A DNA stretch of 64,000 bases from Prolixibacteraceae bacterium (GTDB taxonomy: Bacteria; Bacteroidota; Bacteroidia; Bacteroidales; Prolixibacteraceae), in assembly GCA_019163175.1 (NCBI GenBank), contig JAFLKN010000020.1, positions 62,001 through 126,000 on the forward strand, given 5' to 3'. Below are positions 36,985 through 44,979 of this stretch, one piece after another. Made by a program: the position numbers and the translations under genes. The notes under the pieces were generated by a model. It searched no databases. It was not told the DNA's origin and was given only the letters and a program-made list of their open reading frames with translations. How positions within the stretch are numbered: the first letter of the stretch is position 1; each line of letters begins with the position of its first letter.

Positions 36985-38874
36985 ATGAACAGGTTAATGA
37001 TTGTTTTTGTTTTGCTTCTGGGAGTCGCTGCCTGTCAGCCTGCCCTTAAAAAAGCTCCACCAATTGCCATGGAAGACTTCTTCCGGAATCCGGAAAAAAC
37101 AGCATTTCGCTTATCACCCAACGGGGAGTATTTTTCCTATCTCGCTCCCTATGAAAAACGACTGAATATTTTTGTGCAAAAAATTGGCGCCGATTCAGCC
37201 GTTCGAATTACCTCAGAAACTGCCCGTGATATTTCGGGCTATCTCTGGAAAGGAAATAACCGGATATTATTTCTTAAAGATACCGGTGGTGATGAAAATT
37301 TCCAGTTGTACGGTGTTAATATTGATGGAACAGAATTAAAAGGGCTGACTATATTTGATAAAGTACGCACCGAGTTGATTGATGATCTGAAAGATGTTGA
37401 AGGTGAAATTATTGTTGGTTTGAATAAGCGTAACCCACAGGTTTTCGATCCTTTCCGTTTGAATGTTCTGAGCGGAGAAATGACTCAGTTGGCCGAGAAT
37501 CCCGGAAATATTGTAGGCTGGATGACCGACCATGATGGCAAACTTCGCCTTGCCTTTGTTTCTGATGGAGTGAATCAAACAATGCTTTACAGGGAAACCG
37601 AACAAGCTCAATTTCGGGCGGTGCTGACTACCAATTTCAAAGAGTCTGTTTCGCCATATCTGTTTACATTCGATAATAAAATGCTGTATGCCGGTTCAAA
37701 TCTTGGTCGCGACAAATCAGCTTTGGTGTTATTTGATCCGGCTGAAGGAAAAGAAAGGGAGGTGCTTTTTGAAACACAGGACGCAGATATTGATGGGGTT
37801 GATTACTCCATTAAGGATAAAAAATTACTTTCGGTATCTTGGACGACTGATCTGGAAAAAGAACATTTCTTTGATGCTGATGCAGAGGCCATGAAGAAAA
37901 AACTTCAGGAAAAATTACCTGGATACCAAATTTCAATTGGAAGCAATAACAAGGCCGAAGATAAATTTATGATTCGTACTTACAGCGATAAAAGTCGGGG
38001 GGCTTATTATTTCTTCGATAAAACTTCGGGTGAACTAACCAAATTGGCCGATTTATCTCCATGGCTCAACGAATCTGATTTGTGCGACATGAAGCCGATT
38101 TCGTACCAGTCTCGCGATGGTTTGACTATTCCGGGTTATTTGACTTTGCCCAAAGGTTATGAGGCTAAAAATCTGCCAGTTGTTATCAATCCACACGGAG
38201 GTCCATGGGCTCGCGATTATTGGGGTTTTAATCCTGAAATTCAATTTTTGGCAAACAATGGGTATGCTGTCTTGCAGATGAATTTCCGTGGATCGACTGG
38301 TTTTGGACGGAAATTCTGGGAATCATCCTTCAAGCAGTGGGGACGAACCATGCAGGACGATATTTCTGATGGGGTAAAATGGTTGGTCGATCAGGGGATT
38401 GCTGACCCCAAACGTGTTGCCATTTATGGCGGAAGTTATGGCGGTTATGCTACTTTAGCCGGGGTTACACTTACTCCCGAATTGTATGCAGCCGGAGTGG
38501 ATTACGTGGGTGTTTCGAACATGTTCACCTTTATGAATACCATCCCTCCATATTGGGAACCAATGCGCGATATGTTTTACGAAATGGTTGGTAATCCGAA
38601 AGCTGACAGTCTGATGTTGGCAGAAGTTTCGCCTGTGTTTCTGGTCGATAAAATTAAAGCACCGTTATTTGTGGCTCAAGGTAAAAATGATCCGCGTGTA
38701 AATATTGACGAATCTGATCAGATTGTAAAAGCTTTAAAAGACAAAGGCATTGCAGTGGAATACATGGTGAAAGACAATGAAGGGCATGGTTTCCATAACG
38801 AAGAAAACCGTTTCGACTTTTACCGTTCAATGTTGACATTTCTGGATAAACATTTGAAGACGCAGGAAAAATAA
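36985..38874 (+). CDS. S9-family prolyl oligopeptidase-like peptidase, lipoprotein
   Basis: Protein of 629 residues with a lipoprotein signal (Cys17 in GVAACQPA), so periplasmic. The N-terminal two-thirds is a beta-propeller (about 35-370) and the C-terminal part (about 385-629) an alpha/beta hydrolase with catalytic Ser near 482 in YGGSYGGYA, Asp near 569 in GKNDPRVN and His near 601 in EGHGFHN. It should cleave short peptides, with the dipeptidyl- or acylaminoacyl-peptidase type unresolved. It is followed by a well-formed terminator at 38893-38933, so it is a single-gene unit. Confidence 0.93.
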   Translation: MNRLMIVFVLLLGVAACQPALKKAPPIAMEDFFRNPEKTAFRLSPNGEYFSYLAPYEKRLNIFVQKIGADSAVRITSETARDISGYLWKGNNRILFLKDTGGDENFQLYGVNIDGTELKGLTIFDKVRTELIDDLKDVEGEIIVGLNKRNPQVFDPFRLNVLSGEMTQLAENPGNIVGWMTDHDGKLRLAFVSDGVNQTMLYRETEQAQFRAVLTTNFKESVSPYLFTFDNKMLYAGSNLGRDKSALVLFDPAEGKEREVLFETQDADIDGVDYSIKDKKLLSVSWTTDLEKEHFFDADAEAMKKKLQEKLPGYQISIGSNNKAEDKFMIRTYSDKSRGAYYFFDKTSGELTKLADLSPWLNESDLCDMKPISYQSRDGLTIPGYLTLPKGYEAKNLPVVINPHGGPWARDYWGFNPEIQFLANNGYAVLQMNFRGSTGFGRKFWESSFKQWGRTMQDDISDGVKWLVDQGIADPKRVAIYGGSYGGYATLAGVTLTPELYAAGVDYVGVSNMFTFMNTIPPYWEPMRDMFYEMVGNPKADSLMLAEVSPVFLVDKIKAPLFVAQGKNDPRVNIDESDQIVKALKDKGIAVEYMVKDNEGHGFHNEENRFDFYRSMLTFLDKHLKTQEK

Positions 38875-38892
38875 AATTGAAAGGATCAATTG

Positions 38893-38933
38893 AAGTCAGG
38901 GCCTCACTATAAGTGAAGTCCTTACTTTTTTAT
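38893..38933 (+). terminator. intrinsic terminator of the S9 peptidase gene
   Basis: Fifteen-base arms AAGTCAGGGCCTCAC and GTGAAGTCCTTACTT pair at 12 positions (others are mostly G-T) across a 5-base loop and run into a T-rich tail. Confidence 0.8.
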
Positions 38934-38958
38934 TTTTTTCAGAAAATAAATTTTTTAT

Positions 38959-38988
38959 TTTGAAATTAAAATATTAAGTCTATTTTTG
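38959..38988 (+). promoter_or_regulatory. promoter of the TetR cluster
   Basis: TTTG at 38959-38962 as -33 and TATTTTTG at 38981-38988 as -7, with an 18-base spacer, is a good match to the Bacteroidota promoter. The candidate operator at 38991-39006 begins 2 bases after it, right where transcription should start. Confidence 0.65.
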
Positions 38989-38990
38989 TG

Positions 38991-39006
38991 GAGTGATTAG
39001 TCAATC
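38991..39006 (+). promoter_or_regulatory. candidate TetR operator, copy 1
   Basis: GAGTGATTAGTCAATC, repeated with 15 of 16 bases at 39597-39612. It lies between the -7 element and the regulator ATG, where a bound TetR protein would block transcription. Confidence 0.6.
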
Positions 39007-39015
39007 TTTAATTTG

Positions 39016-39576
39016 ATGGATAAACAGGAACAAATATTAAAAGCTGCACTGAAACTCTTTGTTGAATTTGGTTTTCATGGAACTCCAACGAGCAGGATTG
39101 CACAGGAAGCCGGTGTTTCAAACGGAACACTGTTTCATTATTATAAAACCAAAGACGAATTGGTTGTAGCTTTGTATATCTATATAAAGAGCAATCTTGC
39201 AGCCTGTATGAGTGGCAACCGGCCTGCCGGTGAAACAATAAAAGCAACTTTTAAACGAGAGTTTATTGCAACTTTATACTGGGCGAAAGAAAATCCTATG
39301 GAGTTTAGGTTTACTCAACAATTCCTTTCATCTCCTTATTTGTCAATGATATCAATCGATGAGATAAAGAAACAAACCAAACATTTTTTTGATTTGATGC
39401 AGGAAGCAATTGATGCCCGTGTTTTAAAACCACTTCCTTTGGATTTGCTGTTTACTTTATTGAGCAGTCATATTTCGGGTATAAACCAGTATTTAATTAC
39501 TTCGAATTTAGATGCAGCCAAAGAACAGGAATTGATTCAAACATCATTTGACTTGGTTTGGGACATGATAACTTAA
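39016..39576 (+). CDS. TetR/AcrR-family transcription regulator
   Basis: DNA-binding protein of 186 residues. The N-terminal helix-turn-helix (about 5-50) is typical: ILKAALKLFVEFGFHGTPTSRIAQEAGVSNGTLFHYYKTKDELV. The C-terminal two-thirds is the ligand-binding and dimer domain and has no assignable ligand. The ATG at 39016 is preferred over the TTG one codon earlier. Two near-identical 16-base sites, one before this gene and one before the SDR gene, suggest that it represses itself and the downstream oxidoreductase operon. Confidence 0.93.
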   Translation: MDKQEQILKAALKLFVEFGFHGTPTSRIAQEAGVSNGTLFHYYKTKDELVVALYIYIKSNLAACMSGNRPAGETIKATFKREFIATLYWAKENPMEFRFTQQFLSSPYLSMISIDEIKKQTKHFFDLMQEAIDARVLKPLPLDLLFTLLSSHISGINQYLITSNLDAAKEQELIQTSFDLVWDMIT

Positions 39577-39596
39577 ATTTTTTTACCATTTTAATA

Positions 39597-39612
39597 GAGC
39601 GATTAGTCAATC
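39597..39612 (+). promoter_or_regulatory. candidate TetR operator, copy 2
   Basis: GAGCGATTAGTCAATC, differing from copy 1 at a single base, 21 bases after the tetR stop and 30 bases before the SDR ATG. The core GATT-AGTC-AATC has matching 4-base ends (GATT/AATC). Confidence 0.6.
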
Positions 39613-39642
39613 AATATAAACAATTAAACAAGTTCAGAAAAC

Positions 39643-40458
39643 ATGAAAAAAGTAGTATTAATCACCGGTGCATCAGCAGGGATTGGGAAAGAGACCGCAA
39701 AGCTTCTGGCTGAAAATGGTTTTATAGTTTATGGCGCTGCACGCCGGCTCGATAAAATGGAGGAGTTAAAAAGTGTTGGTGTTCGTTTGCTTGAAATGGA
39801 TGTAACCGACGAAGACAGCATGGTTAAAGGTGTGCAGCAAATTCTTCAAGACGAAAATCGGATTGATGTTTTAGTTAATAATGCCGGGTATGGTTCTTAC
39901 GGCGCTTTGGAAGATGTGCCATTGTCAGAAGCCAGATATCAGTTCGAGGTCAATATATTTGGACTTGCCAGATTGTGCCAATTGGTGCTACCAACTATGC
40001 GTGCTCAACGTTTCGGAAAGATCATCAATATATCTTCCATCGGTGGTAGTTTTGGCGAACCACACGGAGCATGGTATCATGCTACCAAATTTGCAGTTGA
40101 AGGTTTGAGCGACAGTCTGAGAATGGAGTTGAAACAATTCGGCATTGATGTGGTTGTTATCAAACCCGGAGCCATTATTACGGAATGGAATACCATTGCA
40201 CGTGAAAATTTGGAGAAAGTTTCAGGGAAAACAGTTTACAAAGATTTGGCATTGAAGCACGTCAAAATGATGGAACGTGCTGATGGTCGGATGGGATCGA
40301 AGCCTATTGTTATTGCCCGTGCAATTAAAAAAGCAATTGATTCGAAAAACCCTAAAACGCGCTATTCTGTTGGAGGCGGTGCTAAAATGATACTGTTTAT
40401 GAGAAGAATCCTTTCGGATAGAATGTTTGACCGGATGCTGTTAAGTATGATGAAGTAG
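39643..40458 (+). CDS. short-chain dehydrogenase/reductase
   Basis: Classical SDR of 271 residues: cofactor motif TGASAGIGKE (about 6-16), NNAGYGSYG, catalytic Ser in INISSIGG, and Y-x3-K in YHATKFAVEGL. Arg residues following the first strand (AARRLDKM) favour NADP(H). The C-terminal region past residue 190 resembles the retinol-dehydrogenase-like or lipid-acting SDRs. It starts the run of four genes after tetR (SDR, NAD(P)-binding protein, hydrolase, GNAT), with short gaps that suggest one transcript. Confidence 0.92.
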   Translation: MKKVVLITGASAGIGKETAKLLAENGFIVYGAARRLDKMEELKSVGVRLLEMDVTDEDSMVKGVQQILQDENRIDVLVNNAGYGSYGALEDVPLSEARYQFEVNIFGLARLCQLVLPTMRAQRFGKIINISSIGGSFGEPHGAWYHATKFAVEGLSDSLRMELKQFGIDVVVIKPGAIITEWNTIARENLEKVSGKTVYKDLALKHVKMMERADGRMGSKPIVIARAIKKAIDSKNPKTRYSVGGGAKMILFMRRILSDRMFDRMLLSMMK

Positions 40459-40480
40459 TTTTAACCAGAATTTATTTACA

Positions 40481-41161
40481 ATGAGCAAACTAAAAGTTAT
40501 TCTTACCGGCGCCACCGGAATGATTGGCGAAGGCGTTCTTTACGAATGCCTGCATCACCCCGAGGTGGAAAAGGTTTTGGTGATAAGCCGAACTTCATGT
40601 GGATACTCGAATCCAAAACTTACAGAAATCATTCACAGCGATTTTTCCGACATTTCCTCGCTGAGCGATCGGCTAATAGGCTACAATGCCTGTTATTTCT
40701 GCCTTGGCGTTACTGCGTTGGGCAAATCCGAGGTCGACTATACGCGCTTAACTTATACCCTGACATTAAATTTCGCCGCAACACTTGCGACTCTAAATCC
40801 TGACATGGTTTTCTGCTATATATCTGGAGCCGGAACCGACAGCAGCGAAAAAGGAAGAACCATGTGGGCGAGGGTGAAGGGTAAAACCGAAAATGATCTA
40901 ATGAGATTGCCATTCAGGAAGGTTTACAATTTTCGTCCGGGAGGAATTGAACCATTTTTGCCACTGAAACCGACTCAAACGTATTATAAAACCTACAAAT
41001 ACCTGAAGGTCTTGTTTTCGCTTATGAAAGTAATTGCACCAGGACTTGTGATTACCCTGAAGGATTTGGCAGCGGCTATGATTAATGCTTCTTTATTTGG
41101 CGATCCAACAAACATTCTGGAAGTGAAAGACATGAAGGCTCTGGCAAAAGCGAAACTGTAA
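40481..41161 (+). CDS. NAD(P)-binding epimerase-like protein (HTATIP2/TIP30-like)
   Basis: Rossmann-fold protein of 226 residues: GATGMIGEGVLYECL at the N-terminus binds the dinucleotide; YISGAGTDSSEKGRTMWARVKGKTENDL occupies the active-site position but carries no clear Y-x3-K. The sequence matches the small atypical SDRs related to human HTATIP2, often annotated as oxidoreductase or epimerase with unknown substrate. It lies 22 bases after the SDR gene and 1 base before the next gene. Confidence 0.85.
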   Translation: MSKLKVILTGATGMIGEGVLYECLHHPEVEKVLVISRTSCGYSNPKLTEIIHSDFSDISSLSDRLIGYNACYFCLGVTALGKSEVDYTRLTYTLTLNFAATLATLNPDMVFCYISGAGTDSSEKGRTMWARVKGKTENDLMRLPFRKVYNFRPGGIEPFLPLKPTQTYYKTYKYLKVLFSLMKVIAPGLVITLKDLAAAMINASLFGDPTNILEVKDMKALAKAKL

Positions 41162-41162
41162 A

Positions 41163-42269
41163 ATGAAAAAACTGATGTATATTTTAATATTTATTCTGCT
41201 TACGGTAACAGTAACCATTGTTATCATTATAAATCAGGCCAGTTTTGGCAAACATGCTGCCGGAGATCGGCTCAGCAGGATTCAAAAATCACCAAATTTT
41301 AAGGATGGGCAATTTCAAAACCTGAGCTTTACACCCACATTTGCTGAAGATGTATCGAAATGGGAAATGATCAGGGATGGCATTTTCAAAATTAGTAAAC
41401 GTAAAGCTCCAGCAACAGCTTTACCTTCAGTAAAAACTAATCTGCTCAATCTCGATCCTCAAAAGAATTTGCTGGTTTGGTTCGGGCATTCGTCGTATTT
41501 TATGCAAATTGATGGCAAACGAATTCTGGTTGACCCTGTTTTCAGCGGAAGCGCATCTCCCTTTTCGTTTATGGTAAAAAGCTTCAAAGGCAGTGATGTT
41601 TATGTGCCTGAAGACTTCCTTGAAATCGACTACCTTTTCATTACGCACGATCATTGGGATCATTTGGATTACAAAACTGTACTGAAACTGAAGTCGAAAG
41701 TTGGTAAAATAATTACCGGATTGGGAACTGGTGAACATTTGGAACATTGGGGATTCGATCCGGCCAAAATCATCGAAAAGGACTGGAATGAGTCAGCCGA
41801 ACTTGATACCGGATTTCAGATAACTGCTACTTCTGGAAGACATTTCTCCGGAAGAACATTCAAGCGTAACCAGTCCATTTGGTGCTCGTTTGTGCTGAAG
41901 ACACCTACAAAAAAGATTTTCATTGGTGGTGATTCTGGTTACGATACGCATTTTGCGAAGATCGGCATTGATCATGGCCCGTTCGATCTGGCTTTGCTGG
42001 AATGTGGACAATACAACAAGTCGTGGAAATACATTCACATGATGCCAGAGCAAACTGTTCAGGCAGCTATCGATTTGAAAGCAAAAATATTGATGCCTGT
42101 TCATTGGGGCAAGTTTGCACTTGCGCTTCATGCCTGGGACGAATCGATTGAACGTGTCACCAAAGAGGCGTACCGCTTAAATGTTCCGATCATTCATCCT
42201 ATGATTGGAGAAGTAGTGGATTTGGATGATTCCGGAGTTCAACACGAATGGTGGAAAGGAATAAATTGA
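41163..42269 (+). CDS. metallo-beta-lactamase-fold hydrolase (UlaG / NAPE-PLD-like), membrane-anchored
   Basis: Protein of 368 residues with an N-terminal hydrophobic helix (about 4-24) that anchors or exports it. The metal-binding motif is THDHWDHLDY, preceded by VWFGHSSYFMQIDGKRILVDPVF, and later GGDSGYDTHF and MPVHWGKFALALHAWDE supply further ligands. The arrangement is that of the NAPE-phospholipase D-like MBL proteins. A lipid or lactone phosphodiester substrate is plausible but not proven. Its ATG lies 1 base after the preceding stop, so translation is coupled. Confidence 0.88.
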   Translation: MKKLMYILIFILLTVTVTIVIIINQASFGKHAAGDRLSRIQKSPNFKDGQFQNLSFTPTFAEDVSKWEMIRDGIFKISKRKAPATALPSVKTNLLNLDPQKNLLVWFGHSSYFMQIDGKRILVDPVFSGSASPFSFMVKSFKGSDVYVPEDFLEIDYLFITHDHWDHLDYKTVLKLKSKVGKIITGLGTGEHLEHWGFDPAKIIEKDWNESAELDTGFQITATSGRHFSGRTFKRNQSIWCSFVLKTPTKKIFIGGDSGYDTHFAKIGIDHGPFDLALLECGQYNKSWKYIHMMPEQTVQAAIDLKAKILMPVHWGKFALALHAWDESIERVTKEAYRLNVPIIHPMIGEVVDLDDSGVQHEWWKGIN

Positions 42270-42301
42270 TAAATTTGGCTTATTAAAGCTTTAATCGTTT
42301 A

Positions 42302-42796
42302 ATGAAACTTTCAGACATAACAATTCGCTTGATCCAGCCCTTAGATAATCCAAGTCTGGCCGTGATCGTTAGAAATACACTGACCGAATTTGGAGCAAAT
42401 GTTCCGGGTACAGTTTATTTCGATCCGACAACTGATGCCCTTTTCGAGTTATTTCAAACGCCAAAGTCGGTATACTTTGTTGCCGAGACAAAAGGTGGGT
42501 TATTGGGTGGTGGCGGAATCTTTCCAACCGAAGGACTGCCTGAAGATACCTGCGAGTTGGTTAAAATGTATCTTCTGCCCGAAGCTCGCGGAATTGGGTT
42601 GGGTCGTACTTTGATTGGAAAATGTTTGGAGAGGGCAATAGAAAATGGTTTTAGGCAGGTTTACCTCGAAACTTTGCCCGAATTAAAGCTGGCCCTTCAG
42701 TCGTACGAAAAATTTGGATTTGAATTTCTTAAGGCTCCGATGGGAAACTCCAAACACTTTGGCTGTGGATTGTGGATGCTGAAAAAGCTAGACTGA
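42302..42796 (+). CDS. GNAT-family N-acetyltransferase
   Basis: Protein of 164 residues with the acetyl-CoA-binding motif A in LLPEARGIGLGRTLIGKCLE (about 95-114) and the surrounding GNAT order: VAETKGGLLGGGGI in motif B-like position, VYLETLPELKLALQSYEKFGFE in the C-terminal part. The substrate is unknown. It follows the hydrolase gene by 32 bases and is likely the last gene of the TetR cluster. Confidence 0.9.
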   Translation: MKLSDITIRLIQPLDNPSLAVIVRNTLTEFGANVPGTVYFDPTTDALFELFQTPKSVYFVAETKGGLLGGGGIFPTEGLPEDTCELVKMYLLPEARGIGLGRTLIGKCLERAIENGFRQVYLETLPELKLALQSYEKFGFEFLKAPMGNSKHFGCGLWMLKKLD

Positions 42797-42891
42797 GTAG
42801 CTGAAAAACACTAACTTTTGTGGGCAAAAAATAATTTTGGAATTGGTTTCGTTTTCTTAAATTTAGTAAAAATAAACCAATCCTCTTTCCG

Positions 42892-44961
42892 ATGTTCAAG
42901 TATATCATTTTGCTCGTCATTGCATCTTCCCTCTGTTATAGGCTTCATGCCGAAAAGATTTTGTTCGAAAAGGTTCAGATTACAGGTATCGAAAATCCGG
43001 TTTCATTTGCATTAAGCCTCGACGGCTTAAAATTGATTATTCTCGACCGGCCTTCAAAAGGTTTACCCACAGTAAAACAAGCTTCGCGACTGAAAAAGGA
43101 AACAGCCTGGAGTGCTGCCATTGTTATTCCGGCTTTAAATAAATTCATCGATAAAACTACCATTATTGACGGGCTGTTCATCAGTCACGATGGATCGAAA
43201 CTTTTCTTTGCTGCAAATTTTCCCGGATCACGAGGTGGAATGGATATCTATTACTGCACTTTGAAAAACGGAATTTGGTCAGAGCCTCAGAATCTCGGGA
43301 CGCCGATCAATACTGAAATAGACGAAAATTATCCATCACTTTCAGGAAACAACCGTAATTTTTACTTTACCCGGAAAATAGTATTAAAGAAGCTGGAAGA
43401 TTTTTCCTGCGGTGAAATTCTTATGAGTGTGCTCGATAGTACTTCATCGATTTGGCTTAAACCTGAAAAGCTGAATACTGAAATAAATGCCGGGGGCATT
43501 TCATGTGCAAAAATTCTTGACGATAACAACACTCTTTTTTATTCGCGTCTGAACGATGACAAATACAAATGGGACATTTTTTGGGCAAAACATTTTGGAG
43601 AAGAGCATTGGTATCTGCCAATCCGTATCGATACTATTTGCAGCAAAGAGAGTGAGACTTGCCCGGTTTTTTGTAAGCCTGAAGGAAAACTATATTTTAT
43701 AATCAACGAAGGTTCCGACATAAAGCCCAATGGAACTATTTACAAAGCAACTATCGATCCCAAATTTACACCCGACAAAACGATCAAAGTAAATGGAACA
43801 GTTTGGGATACTTACAACAAAAAGCCAATAAAAGCTCATATTCTCATAACCGACCCGGTTTATGGTAAAATCCGCAATTATCAGCAGTCAGATTCGATAA
43901 GCGGTAAATGGGAGGCTCTGCTAAATACAAGTAACAGCTATGTTTTTCATGTCTGGCGATACCGCTACTCACATCAGTACGAACTTTTACCAGTTGAGAA
44001 AAGTGAATCGGATAGAACCATCGATTTTAAGATTTTTCCTGTCTCAAAAGTTACAATCAATGTTTACGATCAGGAATCGCTAAGCCCTTTGGAAGCAAGT
44101 ATTTCCGCTTCCGATAAAAACCAAACGGCAATTGCTATTGATCCTCAAAATTTAGGGGCTGGTCAGAAGCAGTTTCAACTTCCATTGGGTAGGGACTTTA
44201 CGGTTAAAACTGATTTAAAAGACTTTTATCCAAACATGCTTAATCTGGGACTTTCCACTATAGTTCTTTTTGATCACTTTGTTCGCGATATTGAAATGAA
44301 ACCTGTGCTTCGTAAAATCGAATTCTATGTAACCAGCAGTGAAAATGATTCGGCCATTGTAGCCAATATCGATATGACTGAGCAGCAAAAAGGAACTCAT
44401 TTCACTCCGGAACAAGTAGCTGGACAAGCCGGGTTATCGTCGATTACTGTGCGCGAAGGAACAAAGTATGGGATCGATGTTCGTGGCCCCAAAGGATTTG
44501 CATTTAAGCATACAGAATTGGATCTCGATCAGGATCGCGACATAAAGCGAGTCAGCATCCAGCTGACCAAGCTGAATAGGAAAGTAGCCATTAAACTGAA
44601 TAATATAAATTTCGAATTTAACTCAGCCGACCTTATCGAATCTTCTTATGAAGAGCTTAACCGGCTGATTCAGCTCATGAAGGATAATTCCGATATTAAA
44701 GTGGAAATACTTGCCCATACTGACGACTTGGGTACCGATGAATACAACATTAAACTGTCTGATAAAAGAGCTCGTTCTGTACTCCAATATCTGGTTTACA
44801 AGGGTATTCCCGAAGAACGACTTATCTCGAACGGCTATGGCGAAACTATTCCGCTTGTTCCCAATACTTCTGATGAAAATAGGGCACTCAACCGACGTGT
44901 TGAGATGAAAATTATTGGCTTTGTGACAGAAACCGTTAACCCTGAAAGCAAAGAAGAGTAA
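42892..44961 (+). CDS. OmpA-family protein with PD40 propeller and carboxypeptidase-like domain
   Basis: Protein of 689 residues. Signal peptide (about 1-20); a PD40/WD40-like propeller (about 45-295) with GLFISHDGSKLFFAANFPGS-like and ENYPSLSGNNRNFYFTRK blades; a carboxypeptidase-regulatory-like domain (about 300-350; NGTVWDTYNKKPIKAHILI); a second beta region; and a C-terminal OmpA peptidoglycan-binding domain (about 570-680; NINFEFNSADL, HTDDLGTDEYNIKLSDKRA, NRRVEMKI). The propeller-CRD-OmpA order recalls PorE of the type IX secretion system, but the N-terminal TPR domain of PorE is not seen. It probably spans from outer membrane to peptidoglycan. The next gene follows by 18 bases. Confidence 0.88.
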   Translation: MFKYIILLVIASSLCYRLHAEKILFEKVQITGIENPVSFALSLDGLKLIILDRPSKGLPTVKQASRLKKETAWSAAIVIPALNKFIDKTTIIDGLFISHDGSKLFFAANFPGSRGGMDIYYCTLKNGIWSEPQNLGTPINTEIDENYPSLSGNNRNFYFTRKIVLKKLEDFSCGEILMSVLDSTSSIWLKPEKLNTEINAGGISCAKILDDNNTLFYSRLNDDKYKWDIFWAKHFGEEHWYLPIRIDTICSKESETCPVFCKPEGKLYFIINEGSDIKPNGTIYKATIDPKFTPDKTIKVNGTVWDTYNKKPIKAHILITDPVYGKIRNYQQSDSISGKWEALLNTSNSYVFHVWRYRYSHQYELLPVEKSESDRTIDFKIFPVSKVTINVYDQESLSPLEASISASDKNQTAIAIDPQNLGAGQKQFQLPLGRDFTVKTDLKDFYPNMLNLGLSTIVLFDHFVRDIEMKPVLRKIEFYVTSSENDSAIVANIDMTEQQKGTHFTPEQVAGQAGLSSITVREGTKYGIDVRGPKGFAFKHTELDLDQDRDIKRVSIQLTKLNRKVAIKLNNINFEFNSADLIESSYEELNRLIQLMKDNSDIKVEILAHTDDLGTDEYNIKLSDKRARSVLQYLVYKGIPEERLISNGYGETIPLVPNTSDENRALNRRVEMKIIGFVTETVNPESKEE

Positions 44962-44979
44962 CCTTTAAACAACTTTACC

